Origin: Xenophilus sp. AP218F
Lineage (GTDB): Bacteria > Pseudomonadota > Gammaproteobacteria > Burkholderiales > Chromobacteriaceae
NCBI GenBank assembly: GCA_002213445.1
Contig: NJIE01000032.1
Coordinates: 1 to 64,000 of the forward strand
Direction: 5' to 3'
DNA length: 64,000 bases
Positions 10,333 to 20,021 of this stretch are shown here, piece by piece (the first letter of the stretch is position 1; each line of letters starts with the position of its first letter). The notes below the pieces were generated by a model, which was not told the DNA's origin, ran no database searches, and saw only the letters and a program-made list of their open reading frames with translations. The position numbers were made by a program, and so were the translations under genes.

Positions 10333-11172
10333 CTACTGGCGATACAGCTGGCGATGGCGCACCAGCACTTGCCACTCGGGGAAGGCGCGCGCCAGCCGCT
10401 CGGTGATGTAGACCGAGCGATGCTGGCCGCCGGTGCAGCCCACCGCCACGGTCAGATAACTGCGGTTTTCCTTGCTGAAACAGGGCAGCCACTTGGTGAT
10501 CATCGCCTGGATGTCGGCGGTCATCGCGGCGACGGCCGGCTTGTCCTGGAAGAAGTCGATGATGGGCTGGTCGCGGCCGGTGAACGGGCGCAGCGCGTGG
10601 TCGTAGTAAGGGTTGGGCAGGCAGCGCACGTCGAACATGAAGTCGGCGTTTTGCGGCACGCCGTGCTTGAAGCCGAAAGATTCGAAAATCAGCGTCAGGC
10701 GGCTGCTGTCGGCGTCCACCAGTTCGCGCACCCAGCTGCGCAGCGAGTTGGCCGACAATTCGCTGGTGTCGAGCCGGATGCCCAGTTCCTGGATGTCGGC
10801 CAGCATCTCCTGTTCTAGGCGGATGCCTTCTTCGACGGTGACGCCGGAGCCGGACAGCGGGTGGCGGCGGCGGGTTTCCGAGAAGCGCTTGACCAGCGTC
10901 TCGTTGCGCGCCTCAAGGAACAGCAGACGCACGTCCACGCTGCGTTGCTGCAGCTTTTCCAGCTCTTTGGGCAGCGCGCCCAGCGACGGCGCGGAGCGGG
11001 TGTCCACGCTGATGGCGATGTCCTCGTAGCCGAAGTCGGCGTACAGCGACATCGCCTCGGGCAACATGGTGGCGGGGAGGTTGTCGACGCAGTAAAAACC
11101 GGCGTCTTCCAGTGCCCGCAGGGCAACCGACTTGCCCGAACCGGACAGGCCGCTAATCAATATCAGGCGCAT
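10333..11172 (-). CDS. rapZ: RNase adapter protein RapZ
   Basis: This 279-residue nucleotide-binding protein has the P-loop GLSGSGKS at residues 8-15, a Walker-B-like region and the conserved C-terminal domain with [20 protein letters not shown]. In E. coli RapZ senses glucosamine-6-phosphate and steers the small RNA GlmZ to RNase E, controlling glmS. Whether the same RNA targets exist in this organism is not shown by the sequence. It overlaps hprK upstream by 20 bases and is followed closely by the NusG-II gene. The hpf-ptsN-hprK-rapZ order after rpoN is the conserved proteobacterial arrangement. Confidence 0.95.
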   Translation of the reverse strand: MRLILISGLSGSGKSVALRALEDAGFYCVDNLPATMLPEAMSLYADFGYEDIAISVDTRSAPSLGALPKELEKLQQRSVDVRLLFLEARNETLVKRFSETRRRHPLSGSGVTVEEGIRLEQEMLADIQELGIRLDTSELSANSLRSWVRELVDADSSRLTLIFESFGFKHGVPQNADFMFDVRCLPNPYYDHALRPFTGRDQPIIDFFQDKPAVAAMTADIQAMITKWLPCFSKENRSYLTVAVGCTGGQHRSVYITERLARAFPEWQVLVRHRQLYRQ

Positions 11173-12109
11173 TTTCCTGGTCCCTGAGGAAGTTGGTGTG
11201 GCGTTCGATGAATTCGCGGGTGCTGTCGATGCCGCGCAGTTGCAGGATGTAATTGCGGACCGCGGCTTCCACCAGCACGGCCAGGTTGCGGCCGGCGGCG
11301 ACCGGCAGCACCACCTTGCGCACGGTGACGCCGATGATGTCCTGGGTTTCCGACTGGATATTGAGCCGGTCCAGCGCCTGCATCGCCTGATCGTTGGCCT
11401 TGACCAGATGGATGATCAGCTTGAGCACCTTTTTCGGCCGCACCGCGGTTTCGCCGAAGATGGTGCGGATGTTGAGGATGCCGAGGCCGCGCACTTCCAG
11501 GAAGTCGCGCAGCAGCGGCGGGCAGCGGCCTTCCAGCGTGTCCGGGCCGATGCGGTACAGCTCCACCGCGTCGTCGGCCACCATGCCGTGGCCGCGCGAG
11601 ATCAATTCCAGCGCCAGCTCGCTCTTGCCCATGGCCGAGTCGCCCATGATCAGCACGCCGATCTCGAACACGTCCAGAAACACCCCGTGCAGCACGGTGG
11701 ACACCGCCAGCGCGCGCGCGAGGTAAATGCGCAGCACGTCCATCAGGTAGGGGCTTTCCAGCGTGCTGCTCATCAGCGGGACGTTGTGGCTGTGGCAGTA
11801 GTCGCGCAGCAGGCGCGGCACCGGCTGGCCGTTGGCCACCATCACCACCGACATGGTCTTGTGGAACAGCTGGTCCAGCGCGGTCTTGGCGGCCGACTGC
11901 TCCAGCTTGTTCAGGTATTCGACTTCGGCCAGGCCCAGCACCTGCACCCGGTTGGGGTGGATGAAGTTGAGGTGGCCGACCAGGGCCAGCGTCGGGCGCT
12001 GCTCGTCGTTGCCGATCACGTTGTCGGCGCCGCCGGTGCCGGCCACCCAGGAGAGGTTCAGCTTCTGCTGGTTTTCCTGATACAGCCGGCGTACGGTAAT
12101 GCTAGGCAT
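11153..12109 (-). CDS. hprK: HPr kinase/phosphorylase
   Basis: This 318-residue bifunctional enzyme phosphorylates or dephosphorylates HPr on a serine. The P-loop [26 protein letters not shown] (catalytic Asp/His area) and the HprK signature [17 protein letters not shown] are all present. In proteobacteria it is tied to the nitrogen-type PTS rather than sugar uptake; the neighbouring ptsN supports that. The ATG at 12109 ([15 protein letters not shown]) was chosen because the in-frame opening upstream lies inside ptsN and looks unlike protein. It overlaps ptsN by 8 bases. HPr and EI are not in this window. Confidence 0.95.
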   Translation of the reverse strand: MPSITVRRLYQENQQKLNLSWVAGTGGADNVIGNDEQRPTLALVGHLNFIHPNRVQVLGLAEVEYLNKLEQSAAKTALDQLFHKTMSVVMVANGQPVPRLLRDYCHSHNVPLMSSTLESPYLMDVLRIYLARALAVSTVLHGVFLDVFEIGVLIMGDSAMGKSELALELISRGHGMVADDAVELYRIGPDTLEGRCPPLLRDFLEVRGLGILNIRTIFGETAVRPKKVLKLIIHLVKANDQAMQALDRLNIQSETQDIIGVTVRKVVLPVAAGRNLAVLVEAAVRNYILQLRGIDSTREFIERHTNFLRDQENAPDID

Positions 12110-12563
12110 TGGGTGTCCACTCGCATAGCAGCTGATAAAGCTGGTCGCGCTGGCCGATGGCCAGCATCTGTTCGCGGATCTGGCGGCTGGAGAACAGCTG
12201 CGCCAGTTCCGAGAGCACCTGCAGATGCAGATCGGTGGCGTGTTCCGGCACCAGGAGCACGAACAGGCATTGCACCGGCTTGCCGTCCGGCGCGTCAAAG
12301 GGAATCGGCGCTTTGAGGCGGATGAAGACGCCGGTGGCTTCCTTCAGCCCGCGGGCGCGGCCGTGGGGAATGGCGACCCCTTGTCCCAGCCCGGTGGAGC
12401 CGAGTTTCTCCCGGCTGAACAGGCTGTCGAAGATTTCGCTGCGGGCGATGCCGCGGGTGTTTTCCACCAGGAGACCTACCTGCTCGAAGACCCGCTTCTT
12501 GCTGGAAACGTCCAGATCCAGCAGTACGTGGTCCGGCGTCAGGATTTTGCCGATGAGGTTCAT
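12102..12563 (-). CDS. ptsN: PTS IIA-like nitrogen-regulatory protein (EIIA-Ntr)
   Basis: This 153-residue phosphoacceptor belongs to the nitrogen-related phosphotransferase chain, a regulatory route with no sugar transport. The active-site histidine is in [19 protein letters not shown] (about residue 66). The flanks [12 protein letters not shown] and [20 protein letters not shown] fit the EIIA fructose/Ntr domain. I place the start at ATG 12563 ([17 protein letters not shown]); 13 codons upstream are also open. It lies 124 bases downstream of hpf across a terminator-like hairpin, so part of its transcription may be read-through or come from a separate promoter. Confidence 0.94.
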   Translation of the reverse strand: MNLIGKILTPDHVLLDLDVSSKKRVFEQVGLLVENTRGIARSEIFDSLFSREKLGSTGLGQGVAIPHGRARGLKEATGVFIRLKAPIPFDAPDGKPVQCLFVLLVPEHATDLHLQVLSELAQLFSSRQIREQMLAIGQRDQLYQLLCEWTPNA

Positions 12564-12645
12564 ATTTTGGATATCGGTGTGCCGCTTAGATAAACCAAGC
12601 AATTCTACGTTGCCTTGATAGTACTGAAAACCGTGCCGCGCAAAG

Positions 12646-12671
12646 AAAAACGGGAACCTGTCGGCTCCCGT
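12646..12671 (-). terminator. Terminator or attenuator between hpf and ptsN (minus strand)
   Basis: Read on the minus strand, GGGAGCC and GGTTCCC pair over a GACA loop with one G-U pair, followed by GTTTTTCTTT. It would end or attenuate transcripts from the rpoN-hpf side before ptsN. Confidence 0.8.
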
Positions 12672-12687
12672 CTTTCTCGTCAGGCGA

Positions 12688-13014
12688 TTACAGCGATGCC
12701 TGGGAGATTTCGCCCGAGCTGACCGCGCGGTGCTCGGACAGCTTTTCCTTGTGCTTGAGCACCTGGCGATCCAGCTTGTCCATCATCAGGTCGATGGCGG
12801 CGTACATGTCGGATTCGGTCGCTTCGACGTGGATGTCCTTGCCGGACAGGTGAACGTTCACTTCGGCTTTCTGAACCAGCTTGTCTACCGACAAGGTCAC
12901 GGAGATGTCGATCACGTGATCGACATGGCGGGTAATGCGCTCCAGTTTGCTTTCAACGTACTCGCGCAGCGACGGGGTGACTTCGAGGTGCAGACCAGTA
13001 ACTTTGAGGTTCAT
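12688..13014 (-). CDS. hpf: Ribosome hibernation-promoting factor (short HPF)
   Basis: This 108-residue protein binds stationary-phase ribosomes and promotes 100S dimers. It opens [20 protein letters not shown] and carries the conserved [19 protein letters not shown] and ADLYAAID-like segment (here [18 protein letters not shown]). It is the short form without the dimerising C-terminal domain of long HPF. It lies 66 bases downstream of rpoN, the usual place, where it has also been called the sigma-54 modulation protein. A hairpin with a T tract follows its stop. Confidence 0.95.
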   Translation of the reverse strand: MNLKVTGLHLEVTPSLREYVESKLERITRHVDHVIDISVTLSVDKLVQKAEVNVHLSGKDIHVEATESDMYAAIDLMMDKLDRQVLKHKEKLSEHRAVSSGEISQASL

Positions 13015-13080
13015 ACCCTAGCTCCTTCTGGTGATGGCTGCCCGGTCGGGTAGGCCAGGCGGCTTGATTCTGTACAGGCT

Positions 13081-14490
13081 TCAAAGCGTCTTGCGCAAAC
13101 TCACTGCGGGAATCTGCATGGCTTCACGATACTTGGCTACCGTGCGTCTGGCAACCTGTATGCCCAAATTGCCAAGCGCTTCGGCCAAAGCGCTGTCCGA
13201 CAGGGGCTTGGCGGGGTTTTCCGCCTCGATCAGGCTGCGGATGCGCGCCTTGATGGCCGTGGCCGAACATTCCGCGCCGCTATCGGTTTCCAGCGAGCTG
13301 CCGAAGAAATACTTGAGTTCGAACAAGCCGCGCGGGCATTGCAGGTATTTCTGGCTGGTGGAGCGCGATACGGTGGATTCGTGCAGACCCAGCTCCTCCG
13401 CGATGTCGCGCAGGATCAGCGGTCGCATGGCCACTTCTCCCTGTTCAAAGAACATTTGCTGCCGTTCAACGATAGATTCCGCCACTTTCAGGATAGTGTC
13501 AAATCGCTGCTGGATGTTCTTGACCAGCCAGCGCGCTTCCTGCAGGCGGGCCGGCATTTCTCCGCCCTGGCCGCGGTTTTCGGCCAGCATCCGCTCGTAG
13601 AGCTGGTTGACGCGCAGCCGCGGCATGGCCGAGCGGTTGAGTTCGGCCACCCAGCGGCCCTTGCGCTTGCGCACGCTGATGTCGGGGATGATGTAGTGGA
13701 CTTCGCCCTCGCCGAAGCCCGCGGCCGGGTGCGGGTTGAGGCGGGCGATCAGCGCCTGCGCCTGGCGCAGTTCGCCGTCGTCGCAGTCCAGCTGGCGTTT
13801 GAGGCGGGTGTAGTCGCGGCTGCCCAGCAGCGCCAGGTGTTCGGCGGCGATGGCCAGCGCCAGCGCGTGGCCCGGCTCCGCGGCCGGCAGGCGGCGCAGC
13901 TGCAAGGTCAGCGACTCGGCCAGCGAGCGCGCGCCGACGCCCGGCGGGTCGAATTGCTGCAGCAGGCGCAGGCCGAAGGCCAGCTCGTCGCTGTCCAGCT
14001 GCAGTTCCAGCGGCAGGTGGCTGGCCAGCTCGTCCAGGCCGGTGGGCAGATAGCCGTCCTCGTCCAGTTCCTCGATCAGCAGCCGCACCACGGCCTGGTC
14101 GCGCGCGGGCAGGGCGATTTCGCCCAGTTGGGACAGCAGGTGCTCGCGCAGGCTGACCGGGCAGGGCACGTTGAGCGCGGGGTCGAAGTCGTCGTCGCCG
14201 TCGTGGCGGCGGCTGCCGCTGCCCCAGTCGAGCAGTTCGCCGCTGTCGGGGCCGTCGCGCTCGTCGCCGTCCCGGCTCTCGCCGGGGCTGGCGGCTTCCG
14301 GGGCGGCGTCGGGCGCGTCTTCGCCCGGCCGCTCGTCGTCGCCGCGCTCCAGCAGCGGGTTGTCCAGCAGGAAACGCTCCACTTCCGCCTGCAGGTCCAG
14401 CGTGGACAGTTGCAGCAGCTTGATCGATTGCTGCAGCTGCGGCGTCAGCGTCAGCTGCTGGGAAACCTTGAGCTGGAGGCTTTGCTTCAT
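13081..14490 (-). CDS. rpoN: RNA polymerase sigma-54 factor
   Basis: This 469-residue protein is the alternative sigma factor for enhancer-dependent promoters. Region I is glutamine/leucine-rich (LTPQLQQSIKLLQLSTLDLQ, residues about 15-34) and binds activators. An acidic linker at about 50-100 is rich in D/E/G. The core-binding and HTH domains follow, with LHESTVSRSTSQKYLQCPRG. The RpoN box ARRTVAKYREAMQIP is near the C-terminus, intact. It is followed by hpf and preceded by lptB with only two bases between. Length is normal for betaproteobacteria. Confidence 0.97.
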   Translation of the reverse strand: MKQSLQLKVSQQLTLTPQLQQSIKLLQLSTLDLQAEVERFLLDNPLLERGDDERPGEDAPDAAPEAASPGESRDGDERDGPDSGELLDWGSGSRRHDGDDDFDPALNVPCPVSLREHLLSQLGEIALPARDQAVVRLLIEELDEDGYLPTGLDELASHLPLELQLDSDELAFGLRLLQQFDPPGVGARSLAESLTLQLRRLPAAEPGHALALAIAAEHLALLGSRDYTRLKRQLDCDDGELRQAQALIARLNPHPAAGFGEGEVHYIIPDISVRKRKGRWVAELNRSAMPRLRVNQLYERMLAENRGQGGEMPARLQEARWLVKNIQQRFDTILKVAESIVERQQMFFEQGEVAMRPLILRDIAEELGLHESTVSRSTSQKYLQCPRGLFELKYFFGSSLETDSGAECSATAIKARIRSLIEAENPAKPLSDSALAEALGNLGIQVARRTVAKYREAMQIPAVSLRKTL

Positions 14491-14492
14491 CG

Positions 14493-15220
<728 letters not shown>

Positions 15221-15224
<4 letters not shown>

Positions 15225-15775
15225 GGCTTGGCGGCTCCGCTGGCGGGCTTGGCTGCGGGCTGCGAGGCGTTGTTCTTGGGCTGCAGGATCACCGTGGTGC
15301 GGCCGCGGTTGGGAGTGTTGGCCCCGCCGCCGGTCACCTGGTAGGTCTCGTTCTCGGTGTTGTAGGTGATGACGTTGCCGATGACGAGGTCGCCGTTGCG
15401 CTTGACGCGGGCGTTGCCGGTCAGCACCGCCAGATGTTTGGCGCTGTCGTAATCCAGGCGGCTGGACTGGCCTTCCACCCACTCGTTCTTGCCGTCCATT
15501 TTCTGGCGGAAGGTGACGATGCGGCCGGTGGCGACCATGGTCTGGTTGCCCTGTTTGTCCTGGGTGGCGACCACCTTGTCGGCGTTGAGGCGCAGCGTGC
15601 CCTGGATGACCACGACGTTGCCTTCGCAGGTGGAGACGCCTTTGATCTGATCCATGGTGCAGCCGTTGTCGCTGGTGATTTCAATCGGCTTGTTGCGGTC
15701 GGCGGCTTCGGCGTGGACGAGGCCGGCCGCGGCCAGCAGCAAGACGCCGGCGAGTGCGGAGAGTTTATTTTGCAT
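15221..15775 (-). CDS. lptA: Periplasmic LPS transport protein LptA
   Basis: This 184-residue protein forms the beta-jellyroll bridge that carries LPS across the periplasm. It has a signal peptide ([20 protein letters not shown], cleavage near residue 23), then [21 protein letters not shown] and repeated short strand patterns ([36 protein letters not shown]) of the OstA_N domain. The C-terminal tail is Pro/Ala/Lys-rich. It overlaps lptC upstream by 11 bases and lptB downstream by 4. Confidence 0.95.
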
Positions 15776-16334
15776 AGACGATCTTGGAAGTGGACAGCAG
15801 GTTGAGCAGCCCCAACTGTTGCTGGTAAATGAAACCGATGGAGTTGGCTACCGAGTTGCCATGATAGATGACGGACGGCGCTTTCGAACTGGCGATGTTC
15901 TTGGCGGCGTCGACGTGCATGGCGCTGGTGTACAGCCGCGTTTCGGGCTGGGCGCTGTCGGCGGGTTTGATCAGCAGGACTTTCTTGTCGTAGAAAGCTT
16001 GCTGGGTCTTGTTGTTGTAGCGCCCGGAATCGCCGATCACCCGGTATTGCAAGACGCCGGCCTGGTACTGGTACAGGTCGGGCTTCTCGAAATAGGCGTC
16101 GGGTTTGCCCGGGTATTGCCACATGCGGGTGGCGATCAGCCGGTCCAGCAGTTTGCCTTGCGCGTCGAAGCGGGTGGCGGTGAGGTGCTCGGCCACGTAT
16201 TCGGGCTTGTCCGGGTCGAGGTCGCGCTTGTGGGTGTCCCAGCGCGAAATCTGATCGAGCCACAGGGTAAGCAGCGCGGTGAGCCCGACGAGCAAGACCG
16301 GAAACAGGCGATGCGAGCGGAGAATGCGGATCAT
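15765..16334 (-). CDS. lptC: LPS export system protein LptC
   Basis: This 189-residue bitopic inner-membrane protein has one N-terminal helix (LFPVLLVGLTALLTLWL) and a periplasmic beta-jellyroll. Family-type segments are EYVAEHLTATRFDAQGKLLDRL and DAAKNIASSKAPSVIYHGNSV. It accepts LPS from LptB2FG and hands it to LptA. The start overlaps the kdsC stop by four bases and the end overlaps lptA, so the kdsC-lptC-lptA-lptB genes are coupled. Confidence 0.93.
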   Translation of the reverse strand: MIRILRSHRLFPVLLVGLTALLTLWLDQISRWDTHKRDLDPDKPEYVAEHLTATRFDAQGKLLDRLIATRMWQYPGKPDAYFEKPDLYQYQAGVLQYRVIGDSGRYNNKTQQAFYDKKVLLIKPADSAQPETRLYTSAMHVDAAKNIASSKAPSVIYHGNSVANSIGFIYQQQLGLLNLLSTSKIVYAK

Positions 16335-16855
16335 GCCAGGTACCTGGCCACCACGGCGTCAAAGGTGCCTTGCGCCTGCATGATCAGTTCCACCAGTTCG
16401 CGCACCGCGCCCTGGCCGCCGGAATTGCCGGTGACGTAGTGGCAGTGTTGGCGCACCTGCGGCGGGGCGGCCGGCACGGCTACCGCCAGGCCGACGCGGG
16501 TAAGCACCGGCAGGTCGATCAGGTCGTCGCCGATGAAGGCGCATTCGGCAGCGGTGACGCCGGCCTTGGCCAGCAGGTCGGCCAGCGCCTCCTGCTTGTT
16601 GCTGACGCCGCCGTAGTAGTAGTCGATCCTCAGCGCGCGGGCGCGATGCTCGACACAGGCGTCGGCGCGGCCGGAGATGATGGCCAGCTTGACGCCGGTG
16701 GATTGCAGCAGGCGCAGGCCGAGGCCGTCCTGGACGTAGAACGACTTGCTTTCTTCGCCCTGGGCGTTGTAGTAGAGACGGCCGTCGGTCAATACGCCGT
16801 CCACGTCCATGATCAGCAGCTTGACCGCGCGGGCCTGCTCGGAAATCGTACGCAT
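16331..16855 (-). CDS. kdsC: 3-deoxy-D-manno-octulosonate 8-phosphate phosphatase
   Basis: This 174-residue HAD phosphatase releases phosphate from Kdo-8-phosphate. The nucleophile motif is LLIMDVDGVLTDGRL (DxDGV), with KSFYVQDGLGLRLL, AIISGRADACVEHRAR, and the metal-binding FIGDDLIDLPVL. It is the small cap-less tetrameric class. I chose ATG 16855 (MRTISEQARAVK); upstream codons look non-coding. It is followed by lptC with a four-base overlap and preceded by kdsD, 26 bases away. Confidence 0.96.
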   Translation of the reverse strand: MRTISEQARAVKLLIMDVDGVLTDGRLYYNAQGEESKSFYVQDGLGLRLLQSTGVKLAIISGRADACVEHRARALRIDYYYGGVSNKQEALADLLAKAGVTAAECAFIGDDLIDLPVLTRVGLAVAVPAAPPQVRQHCHYVTGNSGGQGAVRELVELIMQAQGTFDAVVARYLA

Positions 16856-16881
16856 AGTTATCCTTGAATGCCGCCGTGGCG

Positions 16882-17862
16882 TCAGATCACGCCCGCGCGC
16901 AGCAGGTCGTGCATGTGCAGGGCGCCGCAAAGCTTGCCCTCGGCGTCGACCACCAGCAAGCTGGTGATCTGGTTCTGTTTCATCAGGTAGCCGGCCTCCG
17001 CCGCCAGCTTGTGCTCCGGGATGGTGCGCGGCGACGGGCTCATCACCTGATCGATGGTCAGATCATAGAAGTTTTCGCTGCGCTCCAGCGTGCGGCGCAA
17101 GTCGCCGTCGGTATAGATGCCGCGCAGGCTGCCGTCGTGGTCGCTGACGATGACGATGCCCAGACGCTTTTGCGACATCTGCAGCAGCGCGTCCTTGAGC
17201 GCCGTGCCGGGGGGCACCACCGGCAGGTCTGCGCCGCTGTGCATCACGTCGCGCACGTGCACCAGCAAGCGCCGGCCCAGGCTGCCGCCGGGGTGGGAGA
17301 GGGCGAAATCGCCCTGGCCGAAACCGCGCGCTTCCATCAGCGTCACCGCCAGCGCGTCGCCCAGCGCCATTTGCACCGTGGTGCTGGTGGTGGGGGCGAG
17401 GCCCAGCGGGCAGGCTTCCTTTTCCACGCTGGAGTCGAGCAGGATGTCGGCTTCGCGCGCCAGGGTGGAGCCCTCGCGTCCGGTCATGGCGATCAGCTTG
17501 ACGCCCTTGAGCTTGAGCGCCGGCAGCAAGGCCAGCACTTCGCCGGATTCGCCGGAATTGGAAATGGCGATGACCACGTCGTCGCTGGTGATCATGCCCA
17601 GGTCGCCGTGGGCCGCCTCCGCCGGGTGGACGAAAAACGCCGGAGTGCCGGTGCTGGCCAGCGTGGCGGCGATCTTGCGGCCGACGTGGCCGGACTTGCC
17701 CATGCCGCTGACGATGGTGCGCCCGCGGCAAGCCAGCATAGCGTCTACCGCGGCGAGGAATTCGCCGTTGAGCCGGTTGGACAGGTTGTGCAGGGCGGAG
17801 GCTTCGGTCTGCAAGACTTCGCGCGCCAGCGCGAGGCGATGGGAGGAGGCTGTTTTTTCCAT
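16882..17862 (-). CDS. kdsD: Arabinose-5-phosphate isomerase
   Basis: This 326-residue enzyme converts ribulose-5-phosphate to arabinose-5-phosphate, the first step of Kdo synthesis. A SIS domain (about 30-175) shows GRTIVSGMGKSGHVGRKIAATLASTG-type motifs, split here as IVSGMGKSGHVGRKIA and FFVHPAEAAHGDLGM, plus the HPGGSLGRRLL loop. Two CBS domains follow (about 205-325) and may bind a regulatory nucleotide. The ATG is at 17862; an upstream in-frame ATG at 17880 is less likely. It heads the kdsD-kdsC-lptCAB operon and is divergent from the antiporter gene. Confidence 0.95.
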   Translation of the reverse strand: MEKTASSHRLALAREVLQTEASALHNLSNRLNGEFLAAVDAMLACRGRTIVSGMGKSGHVGRKIAATLASTGTPAFFVHPAEAAHGDLGMITSDDVVIAISNSGESGEVLALLPALKLKGVKLIAMTGREGSTLAREADILLDSSVEKEACPLGLAPTTSTTVQMALGDALAVTLMEARGFGQGDFALSHPGGSLGRRLLVHVRDVMHSGADLPVVPPGTALKDALLQMSQKRLGIVIVSDHDGSLRGIYTDGDLRRTLERSENFYDLTIDQVMSPSPRTIPEHKLAAEAGYLMKQNQITSLLVVDAEGKLCGALHMHDLLRAGVI

Positions 17863-17981
17863 AAGGCAAAAGTATATCAAAGGTTATAATCGATTGACGC
17901 CTAAAGCTGGTGCATCTTTTGCTTGGGCGTTACATTTTCCCCGCATTTTCCCGCAACCCCCTGTTGGAGAACTCGTAGTTA

Positions 17982-19955
17982 ATGCATTCATTGGCCCCCA
18001 TTGTTCTGGTTTTGCTGGCTGCCGTGTTGTCGGTGACCCTGTGTCGCAGCCTGAAAGTGCCCCCCATGCTCGGCTATCTGGTGGTGGGTTTCCTGGCGGG
18101 GCCGGGGGTGATGAGCTTGATTCCCGAGGGGGAGGAAACCGCGTTTCTGGGCGAAATCGGCATCGTGTTCATGATGTTTTCCATCGGCCTGGAGTTCTCC
18201 CTGCCCAAGCTCAAGGCGATGCGCCAGCTAGTGTTCGGCGTGGGCTTCTCGCAGGTGGCCCTGTCCATGCTGGCGGTGGTGGCGGCCATCGGCTATCTGT
18301 CCGGCAGCGCCCTGACCGGCTTCGCCATCGGCGGCGCGCTGGCGATGTCGTCCACCGCCATCGTCAGCAAGCTGTTGACCGAGCGCCTGGAGCTGAACCT
18401 GCCGCACGGCCAGCTGGCCATCGGCGTTCTGCTGTTCCAGGACATCGCCGTGGTGCCTTTGCTGATCCTGTTGCCGGCTTTCGCCGGCGGCAGCGAGACG
18501 TTGTGGCTGGATCTGGGGCTGGCCGGGGTCAAGGTGGTGGTGGTGCTGGCGCTGTTGTTGTTTTTCGGCCAGCGCCTGGTGCGGCCGTGGTTCCATCTGG
18601 TGGCGCGGCAGCGTTCCGGCGAGCTGTTCATGATCAATGTGCTGCTGGTGACGCTGGGCGTCTCCTGGCTGACCCAGCTCTCCGGCCTGAGTCTGGCGCT
18701 GGGCGCTTTCGTCGCCGGCATGCTGCTCTCGGAGACCGAATACCGCTATCAGGTGGAGGAGGACATCAAGCCTTTCCGCGACATCCTGCTGGGCTTCTTC
18801 TTCATCACCATCGGCATGAAGCTGGAGCTGTCGGTGCTGTACGAGCGCTGGGGCGAGGTGCTGCTGATGCTGGGCTTGCTGCTGCCGCTCAAGCTGCTGA
18901 TCGTGTTTGGCCTGGGGCGCGCCTTCGGCCACAAGTCCAATGACGCGATGCGCGCCGCGCTGGCGCTGGCGCAGGGCGGCGAGTTCGGTTTCGTGCTGCT
19001 GGCGCTGTCCTTGTCGCTGGGGCTGATTCCGGTGGCCACCGCCCAGGCCGCCATCGCCGCCATTTTGCTGTCCATGCTGCTGGCGCCGTTCCTGATCATG
19101 CACGGCGACAAGATCACCCGCCGCCTGGTTCGCCAGGACTGGATGCTGCAGTCGCTGGATCTGCACCAGATGCTGGTGGCCGGCATGAGCAAGAGCGAGC
19201 ACGTGCTGATTTGCGGCTACGGCCGCAGCGGCCAGGCGCTGGCGCGGCTGCTGGAAGCGGAAAACATCAATATGTTCGCGCTGGACATGGACCCGGAGAG
19301 GGTGCGCGAAGCCGGCGAAGCCGGCGACCCGGTGGTGTTCGGGGATGCTGGCAAGAAAGAGGTGCTGATCGCCGCCGGCCTGATGCGGGCCAAGGTGGTG
19401 GTGGTGACGTTCGCCGATACCCACGCGGCCTTGCGGATTCTGAACGCGGTGCGCGAGGCCCGGCCCGAGCTGCCGGTGATCGTGCGCACCATCGACGACA
19501 GCGAAATGGACGCGCTGCGCCAGGCGGGCGCCGACGAAGTGGTGGCCGAGGTGATGGAGGGCAGCCTGATGCTGGCCTCGCAGGCGCTGATGGAAGCCGG
19601 CGTGCCGCCCAGCCGCGTGCTGCGACGCATCCGCGCGGTGCGCGAGGAGCGCTACGATATGTTCCGCGGCTTTTTCCGCGGCGCGAGCGACGATGGCGAA
19701 AGTCTGGACGAGACGCTGGTGCCGCGCCTGTTCAGCGTGCAGGCCTGCGGCGGCGCGGCCGCGGTCGGGCTTACGCTTGGCCAGTTGCGGCTGGAGGAAG
19801 CCGGGGTGGAGCTCAAGGCGATTCGCCGCCAGCGGGTACGGCGCACCGACTTCGACGGCGATTTCCAGATTCAGGCCGACGACGTGCTGGTGCTGCTGGG
19901 CACGCCCGAACAGCTGGCCCACGCCGAAGCCATGATTCTGCAAGGCGAGGACTGA
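17982..19955 (+). CDS. CPA2-family monovalent cation:proton antiporter with TrkA domains
   Basis: This 657-residue protein has a 12-13 helix exchanger domain (about 1-380) with VPPMLGYLVVGFLAGPG and LLFQDIAVVPLLILL. A RCK/TrkA-N domain (about 400-515) has the Rossmann loop HVLICGYGRSGQALARLL, and a TrkA-C domain closes the protein (about 570-655). This is the KefB/KefC/YbaL layout: cytoplasmic ligand-gated K+/H+ exchange. A glutathione-type regulatory gene (kefF/G) is not nearby, so the precise ion and ligand remain open. The gene stands alone, with a terminator after it. Confidence 0.92.
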   Translation: MHSLAPIVLVLLAAVLSVTLCRSLKVPPMLGYLVVGFLAGPGVMSLIPEGEETAFLGEIGIVFMMFSIGLEFSLPKLKAMRQLVFGVGFSQVALSMLAVVAAIGYLSGSALTGFAIGGALAMSSTAIVSKLLTERLELNLPHGQLAIGVLLFQDIAVVPLLILLPAFAGGSETLWLDLGLAGVKVVVVLALLLFFGQRLVRPWFHLVARQRSGELFMINVLLVTLGVSWLTQLSGLSLALGAFVAGMLLSETEYRYQVEEDIKPFRDILLGFFFITIGMKLELSVLYERWGEVLLMLGLLLPLKLLIVFGLGRAFGHKSNDAMRAALALAQGGEFGFVLLALSLSLGLIPVATAQAAIAAILLSMLLAPFLIMHGDKITRRLVRQDWMLQSLDLHQMLVAGMSKSEHVLICGYGRSGQALARLLEAENINMFALDMDPERVREAGEAGDPVVFGDAGKKEVLIAAGLMRAKVVVVTFADTHAALRILNAVREARPELPVIVRTIDDSEMDALRQAGADEVVAEVMEGSLMLASQALMEAGVPPSRVLRRIRAVREERYDMFRGFFRGASDDGESLDETLVPRLFSVQACGGAAAVGLTLGQLRLEEAGVELKAIRRQRVRRTDFDGDFQIQADDVLVLLGTPEQLAHAEAMILQGED

Positions 19956-19973
19956 GCCTGTCGCGCCAAAAGC

Positions 19974-20007
19974 AAAAGCCCGGCCGCGTGAGCGGTCGGG
20001 CTTTTTT
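19974..20007. terminator. Bidirectional terminator between antiporter and AsmA genes
   Basis: An 11-bp stem (AGCCCGGCCGC with GCGGTCGGGCT, one mismatch as G-U) closes a GTGA loop. It is flanked by AAAA on the left and TTTTTT on the right, between convergent genes. Confidence 0.9.
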
Positions 20008-20021
20008 CCTTGCTGCGCTTG